Positions 1-8,308 of a stretch of 15,532 bases of DNA are shown piece after piece; position 1 is the stretch's first letter, and every line of letters begins with the position of its first letter. Origin of the DNA: JAGLQA01 sp023135565. GTDB taxonomy: Bacteria > Acidobacteriota > Aminicenantia > UBA2199. The position numbers were made by a program, and so were the translations under genes. A model generated the notes under the pieces. That model did no database searches and was not told where the DNA came from. It saw nothing but the letters and a program-made list of their open reading frames with translations. The stretch lies in contig DAOWCY010000170.1 of NCBI GenBank assembly GCA_030639305.1, positions 1-15,532 on the forward strand, written 5' to 3'.

Positions 1-123
1 AGAGCTAATAGGGATGCGGTTATTGTAAAGTTTTCCACAAAATACCGCCCCCCTATTTATTATTATATAGGCATAAGAAGCTTAACTTTAGTTAATTTCT
101 GTCTTGACAAAGGGGTCCACTTT
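1..123. other. Left-edge intergenic DNA, no gene seen
   Basis: I find no supported gene here. The stretch is AT-rich, and ends with a short segment (about 101-120) reading gtcttgacaaaggggtcc just before the duplicated TPR fragment begins. That segment gives the duplicated reading frame a short foreign tail before a stop at about 88-90. It may be the edge of a repeat or mobile element, but I cannot assign a family. Confidence 0.4.
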
Positions 124-328
124 AGATACCGCTTTCTCAAAATTAAAGATCGCTTCACTTAAATCATCCTCATGCTCCAAGATCAACCCTAAAGCATTCA
201 ATAATAACGAAAATTTGTTGTTTTTTATCAATCCTTTCTGGACATAACGCTGGGCCGATTCATACCGGCCCCGCCGTATCTCCAACATAGCCAGGTTGGC
301 AAAAGCATTCTCCGGGGTTTTGTAATGA
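124..328 (-). pseudogene. Duplicated internal fragment of the TPR lipoprotein gene (left copy of direct repeat)
   Basis: This 205-bp segment matches 9686-9890 at a constant offset of 9,562 bases, with three mismatches counted by eye. Read on the minus strand it encodes TPR residues about 134-200, including the motif PENAFANLAMLEIRRGRYES. Two differences are synonymous and one changes Arg159 to Gln. The piece has neither the gene's start nor its end: an open frame runs through from 88 to 483, but the part right of 328 comes from G-rich repeat-like DNA and the part left of 124 is unrelated. It is therefore a gene fragment, not an independent gene. The high identity implies recent duplication or ongoing gene conversion. 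An assembly artefact is the main alternative. Confidence 0.9.
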
Positions 329-555
329 TGTTTTTTTTGGGGACAGTCCAATTCCGGGTTTTGGGGACATCTCTTGTGGACAGGCCGGGAGTTTTCGGAG
401 TGGAGTTGGAGTTTGCCAAACCGGGGGCGAAAATCGAGGTCTGCTATGCCGTATTTTTTTGTGCCGGATTCACACGACCCCACTGCCTGTCCCCAGCCAC
501 CCCAGGTATCGCTCCAATCCCCGGGTGTATGGGGCGTTCCCTATCATATGTTTCT
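329..555. repeat. G-rich repeat-like region with GGGGACA motifs in both orientations
   Basis: This stretch lies between the duplicated TPR fragment and the radical SAM gene body. GGGGACAG occurs at 339-346, GGGGACAT at 363-370, and the reverse complement CTGTCCCC at 487-494, so the outer pair forms an inverted repeat about 156 bp across. A similar GGGGACAG with flanking bases occurs at 14756-14763, next to another decayed gene. Such GGGGACAG-type sequences recall dispersed palindromic repeats seen near Y1 (REP-associated) transposases in other genomes, but no transposase is present and that link is inference. Open frames through here (the end of the radical SAM frame and the start of the 88-483 frame) look accidental. 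Confidence 0.5.
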
Positions 556-2420
556 TTCTCTTTATGCATTTTTGCATAGTTGTCAGTGAGGCTTTCTTTT
601 GTGATCGTATAATGTTCCAATGCCGACAACACCTTTTTATTAGACGTTAAACTGGAAATTTGCTTAAAATCATTCTTTTCTATTATTTCTTTTGCACTTT
701 TTAACTCACTGGCCGACAGGTCACAAAATTCACCCCACCACTTATCGGTTAACCCGATGTCTTCAAAAAAGTACCGGTAAAGAATATATGCTTCCGGCAT
801 ATAGAGCAGCTTGAAATATTCATATTCATCTTTCCCGAATGCTTTATAAAAAAACTCTTTTGCTCTTCCGACTTTGCCTTTAGTGGCATTCAGGATTGTT
901 TGGATAGCTCGAATAAATTTCCTGTTCCAATGTCTCCCTAAATAACCTCTGTTAAAACGTTTCTCACCATAGATCGGATGAAATTTCATGGGAAAAGAAT
1001 AAATATCTATCTTTAATTCATCGCTTAATTCTATGTTAATTTTTAATCTTTGATAGAGTTCTTCGGGTTTATCTTTTTCATTATAGAGTAAATAATTGGA
1101 GAGTCTTTTTATATCGTGTTTCGCGGCTAACTTTACGGCTTCGATATATGTCTTTTCATACTTCATGTTATCGAATGCAATCCTCAGTGGATTTATAGCT
1201 ATTTCGCTTAACAGTTTCATTTTTTCTTCATTTATCAATCTTGCATCGACTCCTTGATTAAAATCGACGTATCTTTTCTTGGGCCTTTTAGAACGATATT
1301 TTTCATGTAACCCAGAAACCAGTTGATAAGTTTCGAGGATATTTTCTTTTTTGGCTGTTTCGATTGTCAACAATTTTTGTTTTTCTAATAAATCGTATAA
1401 TTCTTGCTGCTGCACTCCTTTTAATTGATCTAAAAGCTTGTTCAGGAGATTAACTGACTTTCGTATATAAGCTCTATCATTCAAGCCTGTTTTTAAATGC
1501 CCGATTGAAATTTCCAGTTCATTGGGTTCTATAAATTTAGAATCTCTCTGGAAACCGCAAGACTTTATCTCTTCGATAATTTTAGGGAAACAGTTGGATG
1601 CCAGGACATTATTATCTAACAACAATAGGTTCCTTTGTTCTCCAAATTGCTTTTGGGTGGCTTCTATTTTATCGGACAATGAGATGTAATGTTTAAAAAC
1701 GGGTTCTATCTGGGGAACCGCACAGAAATAACATTTCCTGGTGCACCCCCTGGTCGTATATGAGTAATAGCCTTTTGGCGCGGGGTAGCGGTAATCGATT
1801 TCCTCCAGGATCGAATAATCCAAAGGTAGATCATCGATTATCGAATCGTTGTCCTGGTCTAATATCCACGGCCTGTCGAGTAGGCCCCGCCAGGGTTTTA
1901 TGCCGGTTGCTTCCTCGATTTCATCGGGGATAACAGATGCCATAATACCACCGACCCACAATTCTTTTATGTCTTTTACCAGGAATTTGGCAAAATTGAT
2001 GATCTCGATCGTTTTCTTCCAATGAAAAGTAAATAACGTGGTGATACATATCCTATCCCACTGAGGGTTATCTTTATATTGTGCCTTCTTATAATAATCT
2101 TTATAATACACGAAGCAGCGTTCCACCAATGGTTTAAAGGTTGTGTCCCGGATCAGTTCTTCGAGTAAACGTTTTCTGCCGGTACTCATATATTCGATAA
2201 TATCACCTTTGTTATCTTCCCAGGCAATGCTTCGATCTATTTTTTTTATTTTTGCCAGTAGTTCTTTATATAAATTTTCAAGGATAAGTTTCTTTAGGTT
2301 TCCTTTGTAGAATACGACACTATCATTTAAGCTGCGGTGATAGGTCGCCAATTTCATTAAGCCTATGGGGGGATACTTGTTCCTGTAATCGGGTTCGAGG
2401 AGGAGTACATTCCGTTTCAT
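444..2420 (-). CDS. Radical SAM protein with B12-domain-like N-terminus; last gene of the accessory operon
   Basis: Radical SAM enzymes cleave S-adenosylmethionine with a 4Fe-4S cluster to start difficult chemistry. The cluster motif CTRKCYFC lies at residues 226-233 (C226, C230, C233). The N-terminus (PPIGLMKLATYHR at 17-29, LWVGGIMAS at 154-162) resembles the cobalamin-binding-type domain found before many radical SAM barrels, though I see no DxHxxG cobalamin ligand. Barrel motifs LLLDNNVLAS (266-275) and VDFNQGVDARL (385-395) follow. Between them, residues about 292-382 form a charged, probably helical insertion. I chose ATG at 2420, whose ATGA overlaps the stop of the upstream gene, over an upstream TTG at 2432. 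The last 30 or so residues come from repeat-like DNA, so the native C-terminus may have been replaced. Substrate unknown; modification of DNA, RNA or protein is inference. Confidence 0.85.
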   Translation of the reverse strand: MKRNVLLLEPDYRNKYPPIGLMKLATYHRSLNDSVVFYKGNLKKLILENLYKELLAKIKKIDRSIAWEDNKGDIIEYMSTGRKRLLEELIRDTTFKPLVERCFVYYKDYYKKAQYKDNPQWDRICITTLFTFHWKKTIEIINFAKFLVKDIKELWVGGIMASVIPDEIEEATGIKPWRGLLDRPWILDQDNDSIIDDLPLDYSILEEIDYRYPAPKGYYSYTTRGCTRKCYFCAVPQIEPVFKHYISLSDKIEATQKQFGEQRNLLLLDNNVLASNCFPKIIEEIKSCGFQRDSKFIEPNELEISIGHLKTGLNDRAYIRKSVNLLNKLLDQLKGVQQQELYDLLEKQKLLTIETAKKENILETYQLVSGLHEKYRSKRPKKRYVDFNQGVDARLINEEKMKLLSEIAINPLRIAFDNMKYEKTYIEAVKLAAKHDIKRLSNYLLYNEKDKPEELYQRLKINIELSDELKIDIYSFPMKFHPIYGEKRFNRGYLGRHWNRKFIRAIQTILNATKGKVGRAKEFFYKAFGKDEYEYFKLLYMPEAYILYRYFFEDIGLTDKWWGEFCDLSASELKSAKEIIEKNDFKQISSLTSNKKVLSALEHYTITKESLTDNYAKMHKEKETYDRERPIHPGIGAIPGVAGDRQWGRVNPAQKNTA

Positions 2421-3409
2421 TTTTTTATCCAATATTTTTTATATGTTTTAGACTTTGAGAATATCTCCGTTGGATTTAATTGTACATCGTTTTCCTCGAT
2501 ATTCCCCTCTTTCAATAATTCAAACTTGTTGTCTAAAACAGTAATGAACTTTTGTTTTAAAAGTTCCGGGATGTCCTGGAAAAACGAGGCAGTTCCTGTT
2601 TTCTCAGGCATGCCGGTACCAAAAATCGTAAAATGCAATAATTTGTTGCCGCCGACCCCCTGGTAATATATCACCGGTAGGAATTCAGGGATAAATCCCT
2701 GTGTTTTAAAATATTCTTTTAATGAGTCCAACATATAAGATTTTAAAAACCTCGGTTTTTTTAAGGATTTGTCCGGCAGTTTTTTGATGTTATTGTGGTA
2801 GGAAGAAATGCCGCTGTCATGATGATGATTAATGAAATTTTCCAATTCTTTACCCTCGTAACCGCAGTGTATAGTGAGAAACATTATAAATTTTTTCGAC
2901 TGATTTTTTATACTCCTTTGATATTTCAGCAGCTCGTGGATAGCATCAAATTTGAATGCCTCTTCAATATTTCCCTCTTTATCGACAAATTTTATCGGGG
3001 AAGTGATTTGATTGCAAAAGTCCAGGTTGTAGACGGTAATGACATCGTCCTGGCGAAAATCAATATCTGAATTATCCCGGCCTCTCAGTATCACCTCCTC
3101 GATATAGCCATCATAGACGGCAAAAGTTTCGATTTTTTTCTGCCTTATCAATTTATCTAATTGTTTTTCAAGAGTATCAACCGCCTTACGACTTTGTTCC
3201 CGGGCTGAACGATGACGATAATCCCGGCATTGGAAAGCGATAACTCCATCGAGAGAATCGATCCATTCCAGGATATCTTTCGCATCAGGTGAAGGTAAAC
3301 CTAAATATATGATTTTTTTCTGAAGCTTGCGTTTGACAAATTCGATTAATTTTTTACTCCATTCTTTGCGAATGAGAATTTTAGCTGGTGATTGAAAGTT
3401 TTCCGGCAT
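2417..3409 (-). CDS. Protein of unknown family, possibly a Rossmann-fold SAM-dependent methyltransferase
   Basis: I do not recognise this 330-residue protein. Its predicted strand and helix order resembles a class I methyltransferase: a first strand with a Gly-rich turn (IIYLGLPSP, 33-41) followed by DI at 45-46, a second strand at about 55-60, a strand before an acidic segment (FAVYDGYIEEVILRG, 96-110), a candidate motif-IV strand with LDFCN at 129-133, and a later strand FIMFLTIHCG at 174-183. A His cluster lies at 195-197. The motifs are not canonical, so the methyltransferase reading is a hypothesis. The gene starts one base after the stop of the upstream GHKL gene and ends in an ATGA overlap with the radical SAM gene. 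Strict coupling of two possible SAM users suggests they act on the same target. A nuclease or purely structural role remains possible. Confidence 0.8.
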   Translation of the reverse strand: MPENFQSPAKILIRKEWSKKLIEFVKRKLQKKIIYLGLPSPDAKDILEWIDSLDGVIAFQCRDYRHRSAREQSRKAVDTLEKQLDKLIRQKKIETFAVYDGYIEEVILRGRDNSDIDFRQDDVITVYNLDFCNQITSPIKFVDKEGNIEEAFKFDAIHELLKYQRSIKNQSKKFIMFLTIHCGYEGKELENFINHHHDSGISSYHNNIKKLPDKSLKKPRFLKSYMLDSLKEYFKTQGFIPEFLPVIYYQGVGGNKLLHFTIFGTGMPEKTGTASFFQDIPELLKQKFITVLDNKFELLKEGNIEENDVQLNPTEIFSKSKTYKKYWIKK

Positions 3410-3410
3410 T

Positions 3411-5069
3411 TTAGTCTATTGAGTTTATAATATCTTCCTTTAATTCGTTTAAAAAACTGAAATATTCTGCTTTTGAACTTGTGTAACCTTGAATGAATTT
3501 CTCATCGATCAGGGTGAGGATTTTTACCAATTCCCCTGATAATTCGATATCGAAGTCATCCAGTACTTCGACCAGGGTTTGATATTCTTTCTCTTTCACC
3601 TCTTCTGTTGAAATAGAAGCTAAATCGCGTGCAATCTTTACCTGTTTATCGACGGTTTTCTGTTTCACCCGCTTTTTTTTAGCTGAGGTGAGCCACTTTA
3701 TTATAGCCTGAATCTCGTCGATCAATTCCTCGATTGATTTTTTTAATTTCTTTGCTTCCTCACTACCGTGATCGTGATCCTTTAATACTTTCCTGCGGAT
3801 AATACTATTGATTTTTGTTAGACTATCGTTGAGCTCGACGATAAAGCTAACGAGCTTATCGGGGTCCCGTTCAAAACGGTTGCACCGGGTATTAATTTTT
3901 TTTAAGCCTTCTTTAAACGTCCCGATGTCGTCGAGCGCTTTGGTGGTGTCCTGGAACTGGTTGGACGTTGTGTTGAGTTCAGATGCTGTATTTGCGAGAC
4001 TTTTGTAAAAGTTTGTGCGCAGTGGTGAGTACTCGAAATCGTCCCGGGAAGCATTGGGAAGTAATTCCGGGCTGACTACGATTATTTCACCGATATACCG
4101 GTCGAAGTGTGTTCTCGACCTGAAATGTCCGGCAATATGCTCTCTTTTCCCGATGGCAAAACCCTGTTTTTTGATTAAAAAACCACGCAACTTCTTTTCT
4201 TCAATTTTTTTCCTGGTGGAATTCAAGCATCCCCATACGACGCCAATTAACCGTCCTCCATCTCTTAATTCTTTAAAGATAGGCTTTTGTGGCTGCCCAT
4301 TATGAAAATGTTCATCACGGTAGGGCCTGAATAGTTTTTCTTTACGCCCGCCTATATTTAATTCAACGTTAACTATTTCAAAGCGGGCACCTTCTTTATC
4401 ACAAGTCTCGCTTATCCTTTTTTCGATCTCTTTAGCGAAGCTAAATTGTTCTTTGTCAAAGTGGAGCGGCACGACCTCCTTTAAATAATCTGCAACGTTA
4501 TCGAAATCGATCAAATTCCCAAAAAAATGAGGATTAATGCCACTGAGTACTACGTGGGTGCCGGGGCCGGGGAATTCTTTAACTTCTAACGTTCCTTCAT
4601 CAGGCAAATCGATATATTTCTCCAGTAGAGTCTGTAGATCGATTAATTTATCACTTGTAATCTTTTCTTCCAGGCGCATTTTTTTTTGCTCTTCAAGTTT
4701 TTCCCGCATCGACTTAAAATCTATTTCAAGCTTACAGGGCGGGTTTTCCTTAATACGGCTATATATCGTTAACGAATCGCACAGGTGGAAAGCGCTGTAA
4801 ATACCGATACCCATAAACCCCACATCTTTTCCTGGTTGTTTATCGGACACCCCTACCCGCAGCGCTTTTCTCATGGTTTTATGGTCCATGCCCCTGCCGT
4901 CATCTTCGATAGAAACAATACTCTGCCCGATTCTTACCTTTATGTTTTCGGCATGGGCGTCAACGCCATTTTGGATATATTCCCGCAAGGTATCCCTGGG
5001 GTCGGGATACATGCCTTTGGTTAAGATGGCTATTATTTCGGCTCCTATATCAAACTTTGTTAATTTCAT
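3411..5069 (-). CDS. GHKL (Bergerat-fold) ATPase with long helical C-terminus
   Basis: This is an Hsp90/MutL/MORC-type ATP-binding protein of 552 residues. The Bergerat motifs are clear: N-box REYIQNGVDA at 29-38 (catalytic-type E30, N34), G1 DDGRGM at 56-61, and the ATP-lid Gly motif GFMGIGIYSAF at 84-94. The middle part carries a GEI...ELLPNASRDDF segment (327-345) that recurs in the neighbouring GHKL protein. From about residue 370 onward the sequence is rich in Lys and Glu with heptad-like spacing, suggesting a coiled coil. An AGGTG Shine-Dalgarno sequence sits four bases before the ATG, and the upstream GHKL stop is seven bases away. Such ATPases usually dimerise through the ATP lid. Here one may act as a DNA clamp or signal sensor; that role is inferred from known MORC/MutL-like proteins in restriction-type systems. 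Confidence 0.9.
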   Translation of the reverse strand: MKLTKFDIGAEIIAILTKGMYPDPRDTLREYIQNGVDAHAENIKVRIGQSIVSIEDDGRGMDHKTMRKALRVGVSDKQPGKDVGFMGIGIYSAFHLCDSLTIYSRIKENPPCKLEIDFKSMREKLEEQKKMRLEEKITSDKLIDLQTLLEKYIDLPDEGTLEVKEFPGPGTHVVLSGINPHFFGNLIDFDNVADYLKEVVPLHFDKEQFSFAKEIEKRISETCDKEGARFEIVNVELNIGGRKEKLFRPYRDEHFHNGQPQKPIFKELRDGGRLIGVVWGCLNSTRKKIEEKKLRGFLIKKQGFAIGKREHIAGHFRSRTHFDRYIGEIIVVSPELLPNASRDDFEYSPLRTNFYKSLANTASELNTTSNQFQDTTKALDDIGTFKEGLKKINTRCNRFERDPDKLVSFIVELNDSLTKINSIIRRKVLKDHDHGSEEAKKLKKSIEELIDEIQAIIKWLTSAKKKRVKQKTVDKQVKIARDLASISTEEVKEKEYQTLVEVLDDFDIELSGELVKILTLIDEKFIQGYTSSKAEYFSFLNELKEDIINSID

Positions 5070-5076
5070 TTTTCAC

Positions 5077-6618
5077 CTACTTAAACTCATCTTCTATCTT
5101 TTGTTTTAAATTTTCTGCCAGATCGGGGGTAAGCACTGTGTCGATGACAGTGAAAACTTTGGATAAAAACTTTTGCTCACTTTTATTGAGCTTCGACAAT
5201 TTATTGGTACGAAAAATTGTTTTAGTATTAGTTCCCGGTTTAATATCCCTATTTTCATTACGCATGTCGAAATTGTCTACAATCTTTTCATATACTTTAC
5301 TTAGGACGGGGTCATTTTTTGTCCGAAACTCTATCTTTTCCAACACTATCTTGTTTTCGTTTGCCGTCTCTACCGCTTCTATGAATTCTTTCTCAAATTT
5401 TTCTTTCTCTTCTTTGTTGGAAAAACCATTTTTTGATTTTTCTTTTAATTTTGTTTCTATTTCTGTTGGTCTTACAATTTTCCTACAGGCATTTTTTGTG
5501 TCATTGGCGATATGATATAACTTATAAAACTTCGTATGAAACAAAGCCACTAATTTCTCTTCAAAAACTTTCAATAGTTCATTGTCTTTGAAATAATCTC
5601 TCCTGGCGTTTGGAATTAATTTGGGGTGTAAGCAATGGATCTCGCCGAAGAAATAAAAATTGCCTCTCTGCTCTTTATGCAGCCGAATTAATGTGTCTTC
5701 GGAACCGATTTGAATATTATGTTTTCTCAGCCGTATGCCTCTTGCCGGATTCGATTTTTTCGGCATCTGGCTTTCAAACTTTGAAAGCCCATACCAGCCC
5801 CAGGCAATTGATTCGTCACCGCTGCGTATGTCTATAAATTCAACATCGAATAGTTCATCTATCCTACTTTTGTTGGTCTCAGTACCTTTATATATTGCTG
5901 TTGCATATGCTTTGAATAATTGGTCGGTATTAAGAAATATTCTATATTCATCGATATCCAGACCTTCTTTTTGTAACCCAGAACATATCTTACTTTTGAA
6001 AATGAAGCTGTTGGCGAAGGGGATGGGCGCAACCATAGATAGGTAGTCCTCAATGCCCTCTTTATCCAACAGGTCATCATTTTTTACACTTTCTAAGGTT
6101 ACCTTAAAATAATGTTCGTTTTCAGCTTCACTATTATAATCTAGCTTGATAATCGAGTTAATCACCGATGCCGCATCTAAATCCAATTTGGGGTCATCTA
6201 TTTTTTTTCGTAAATCTTTTGCATCCCAGGTCATGATGCTCTTAATAGTTTCACCCGGAAAGGAAGTTTCATAGACTAATCTATCACAGTAGCCCAGACC
6301 ACCTAAACGTCCGATTCCTCTGAAACCTTTTTCCCTGGTACCATCTTTCTCAGACAGTGCAATATTTCCCAGGAAAGAGGGTACCTGATCTGATCTAATA
6401 CCTGTGCCGTTATCTTCGATAGTAATTTTTCTTTCAGTTTTATCTATTGTTACATGGATACTACCTTCATGAATTTCTTTCAATATCCCTTTTTCAACGG
6501 CTTTATCGATTGAGTCTGCCGCATTCTGGATATATTCACGATATATAAACCGGGCGTCTTCATACATACCCGAAGTTAACGCTTCGATTACATTTTTTCC
6601 TATTCTTATATCTCGCAT
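5077..6618 (-). CDS. Second GHKL (Bergerat-fold) ATPase, diverged paralogue of the next gene
   Basis: This 513-residue Hsp90-like protein has the N-box REYIQNAADS at 27-36 (E28, N32), G1 DNGTG at 69-73 and Gly motif GFRGIGRLGGLGY at 98-110. A segment GEIHCLHPKLIPNARRDYF (325-343) matches the pattern GEI...LLPNASRDDF of the downstream GHKL protein, and the first 35 residues are also alike, so the two are distant paralogues. The remaining sequence differs considerably, which fits two non-interchangeable subunits or a heterodimer. The C-terminus (from about 360) is highly charged and probably helical. The start codon follows an AGGT ribosome-binding motif that overlaps the stop region of the HerA-like gene five bases upstream. 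Intact Glu and Gly motifs predict ATP hydrolysis. The client or target is unknown. Confidence 0.9.
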   Translation of the reverse strand: MRDIRIGKNVIEALTSGMYEDARFIYREYIQNAADSIDKAVEKGILKEIHEGSIHVTIDKTERKITIEDNGTGIRSDQVPSFLGNIALSEKDGTREKGFRGIGRLGGLGYCDRLVYETSFPGETIKSIMTWDAKDLRKKIDDPKLDLDAASVINSIIKLDYNSEAENEHYFKVTLESVKNDDLLDKEGIEDYLSMVAPIPFANSFIFKSKICSGLQKEGLDIDEYRIFLNTDQLFKAYATAIYKGTETNKSRIDELFDVEFIDIRSGDESIAWGWYGLSKFESQMPKKSNPARGIRLRKHNIQIGSEDTLIRLHKEQRGNFYFFGEIHCLHPKLIPNARRDYFKDNELLKVFEEKLVALFHTKFYKLYHIANDTKNACRKIVRPTEIETKLKEKSKNGFSNKEEKEKFEKEFIEAVETANENKIVLEKIEFRTKNDPVLSKVYEKIVDNFDMRNENRDIKPGTNTKTIFRTNKLSKLNKSEQKFLSKVFTVIDTVLTPDLAENLKQKIEDEFK

Positions 6619-6623
6619 TTTAC

Positions 6624-8306
6624 CTACTTAAACTGTTTATACAGAGGTACAGGGAATTTTACATTCAACAGTGACCTGAATATGGGATTATGGACAAGAT
6701 ACTCGCCTTGTTTTAAACGAGTCATCATGTTTTTATAGACCGGTGGGATAAAACGGTAATCATTCTTCGATAGTTCGATTACATTCGTTCGCCCGTAGGC
6801 ATGGGTGGCACAGTTTCCTTTTACCCGGTCGTGGATGGCACTTTTAAATTGTTCCGCGGAAAACAAGATAATACCTAATGAACGGCCTCTTTCGGTAATA
6901 TCGATGATCTGACGTAGGATGGGTGAGTTCTTCGGAATATCGGTGGAAGCATATTTGTTTAACTCGTCGATAAAAATGATGATTTTCGCCGGGATTTGTT
7001 CTTGCGAAACGTCGTCATCACCATCAAATTGGCCGAGTTGTAAATCATAAACGGCTCGCATCACATCACCAAAAACAAAACTTTGCATGCCTTCGCTAAG
7101 CTTTGCAATATCCACCACAAACACGTCATTTTTTTTTATATTTTTGATCGCATCACGCAGCCTTATTTCCCGGTCTTGTTCCGACGCTCTATTAGCAAAA
7201 ATCGGATTTCTTAGTGCTTTCTTTACAAGTCTGTTAAATTTTCTCCAACTTGAAACAGTTATCTCTTTATCCCTCCTGTCTTTGTCTCCTGCTCGACAAT
7301 TGTTGCCTACTTCTTCTAAAAAACCACCCCAATCACGAAGTCCACCAAAATTGCCCTGTTCGGATATAATATAATTGATAATCGACTCCATCGTCTGCGT
7401 CGTATCATCGACATTAGAAAAAAGTAAGTCTAAATTCTCTTTGTCGTGTTCAAAAATATATTTATATTTGAAGGCTTTGTTTTGCTGCATTTGCGTTTCA
7501 AGATCAGTTTTATTCGCGTAGGTATTCGAGAGCGAACCGCCTGAATAAGGGTAGAAGTACTTTACATTAGAGAACGGCTGGTCGTCTAATCCTAACATTT
7601 TGTAAATTTCCCTGTCTTTTTTTTGTAGTCCGGCATTTTGCTCGTCGATAGCCAATAGGTCTTTGCCTTTAACGTTAAGTAATACAAACGCAATACTATC
7701 ATTGGATGCGTTTTCTCGACTTTCCAGGTATTTATGCTGGATCGCCTTTAACAGGAACATTGCGTAAGATGTTTTCGCCGCCAAACCTGATATACCGGAG
7801 ATGTTCATATGAGCGCCTTCCGGGCCAACAAGGAAATCGGAATTGAAATGGATGGGTAAAGTTACCTTTTCCTCTTCACCTACTCCTTCGTACATTTCCA
7901 GGTAACCGCAGACCAGTTTGTTTTCGATTTTGTCTAATCCTAAGGCTTGTTGGATTTCGTTAGCATTTGCAAAACTAACATGTTCACCATCCCTTACCGG
8001 GATGTAAATATTGCCGGTGTTCCCCACAACTTTAGCTTTGACATAATTCATCCCGATTCTTTGTGTGTTGGCCTGAGCATTTACATCCCCAAAGTCGCTG
8101 GAGATATAACTGGTAAGATAGCCGGGGCTATCGGTAATGTGAGAGATTTCCTCGATCACTCCGAAAGTGGTAGTCCCATTAATATGCCCCACCTTGACAA
8201 CATCGAAGGGGTTTAGAATCATGTCCTTAGATGTCCAGAAATAGAATTCATCTATTGTTGTGGGCTGTTTTTCAGTTGCCGCTATTTTTCCAATAATTTT
8301 TTTCAT
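6624..8306 (-). CDS. HerA-like hexameric ATPase (HerA-FtsK superfamily) with HAS-barrel
   Basis: HerA ATPases form hexameric rings that pump or unwind DNA and partner with NurA nucleases in archaeal end resection and several defence systems. This 560-residue protein has a beta-rich N-terminal region (about 1-105) like the HAS-barrel that docks NurA. It then has a P-loop at 171-179 (GISGLAAKT), Walker B KIIIFIDEL at 441-449, and a TERGRSLGI segment at 471-479 resembling the arginine-finger region. The P-loop is unusual: the Gly normally before the catalytic Lys is Ala. The segment 190-390 has a long insertion-like alpha-helical part. It begins two bases after the NurA-like stop, with no clear Shine-Dalgarno sequence, so translation is probably coupled. 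Pairing with the adjacent NurA-like gene strongly supports the call. Confidence 0.88.
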   Translation of the reverse strand: MKKIIGKIAATEKQPTTIDEFYFWTSKDMILNPFDVVKVGHINGTTTFGVIEEISHITDSPGYLTSYISSDFGDVNAQANTQRIGMNYVKAKVVGNTGNIYIPVRDGEHVSFANANEIQQALGLDKIENKLVCGYLEMYEGVGEEEKVTLPIHFNSDFLVGPEGAHMNISGISGLAAKTSYAMFLLKAIQHKYLESRENASNDSIAFVLLNVKGKDLLAIDEQNAGLQKKDREIYKMLGLDDQPFSNVKYFYPYSGGSLSNTYANKTDLETQMQQNKAFKYKYIFEHDKENLDLLFSNVDDTTQTMESIINYIISEQGNFGGLRDWGGFLEEVGNNCRAGDKDRRDKEITVSSWRKFNRLVKKALRNPIFANRASEQDREIRLRDAIKNIKKNDVFVVDIAKLSEGMQSFVFGDVMRAVYDLQLGQFDGDDDVSQEQIPAKIIIFIDELNKYASTDIPKNSPILRQIIDITERGRSLGIILFSAEQFKSAIHDRVKGNCATHAYGRTNVIELSKNDYRFIPPVYKNMMTRLKQGEYLVHNPIFRSLLNVKFPVPLYKQFK

Positions 8307-8308
8307 TT

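Noticed and set aside
88..483. 131-residue minus-strand open frame as an independent gene
   Set aside because: Its middle is the duplicated TPR fragment and its first 50 codons fall in G-rich repeat-like DNA that also encodes the radical SAM tail in another frame. No ribosome site or full domain supports it.
2417..2432. TTG at 2432 as the radical SAM start
   Set aside because: ATG at 2420 gives a standard ATGA overlap with the upstream stop and begins exactly at the conserved N-terminal strand. The extra four residues are MDKK.
5057..5515. 152-residue plus-strand Phe/Ser-rich open frame
   Set aside because: It is an antisense shadow of the AT-rich 3' end of the GHKL gene at 5077-6618, with no ribosome site or domain.
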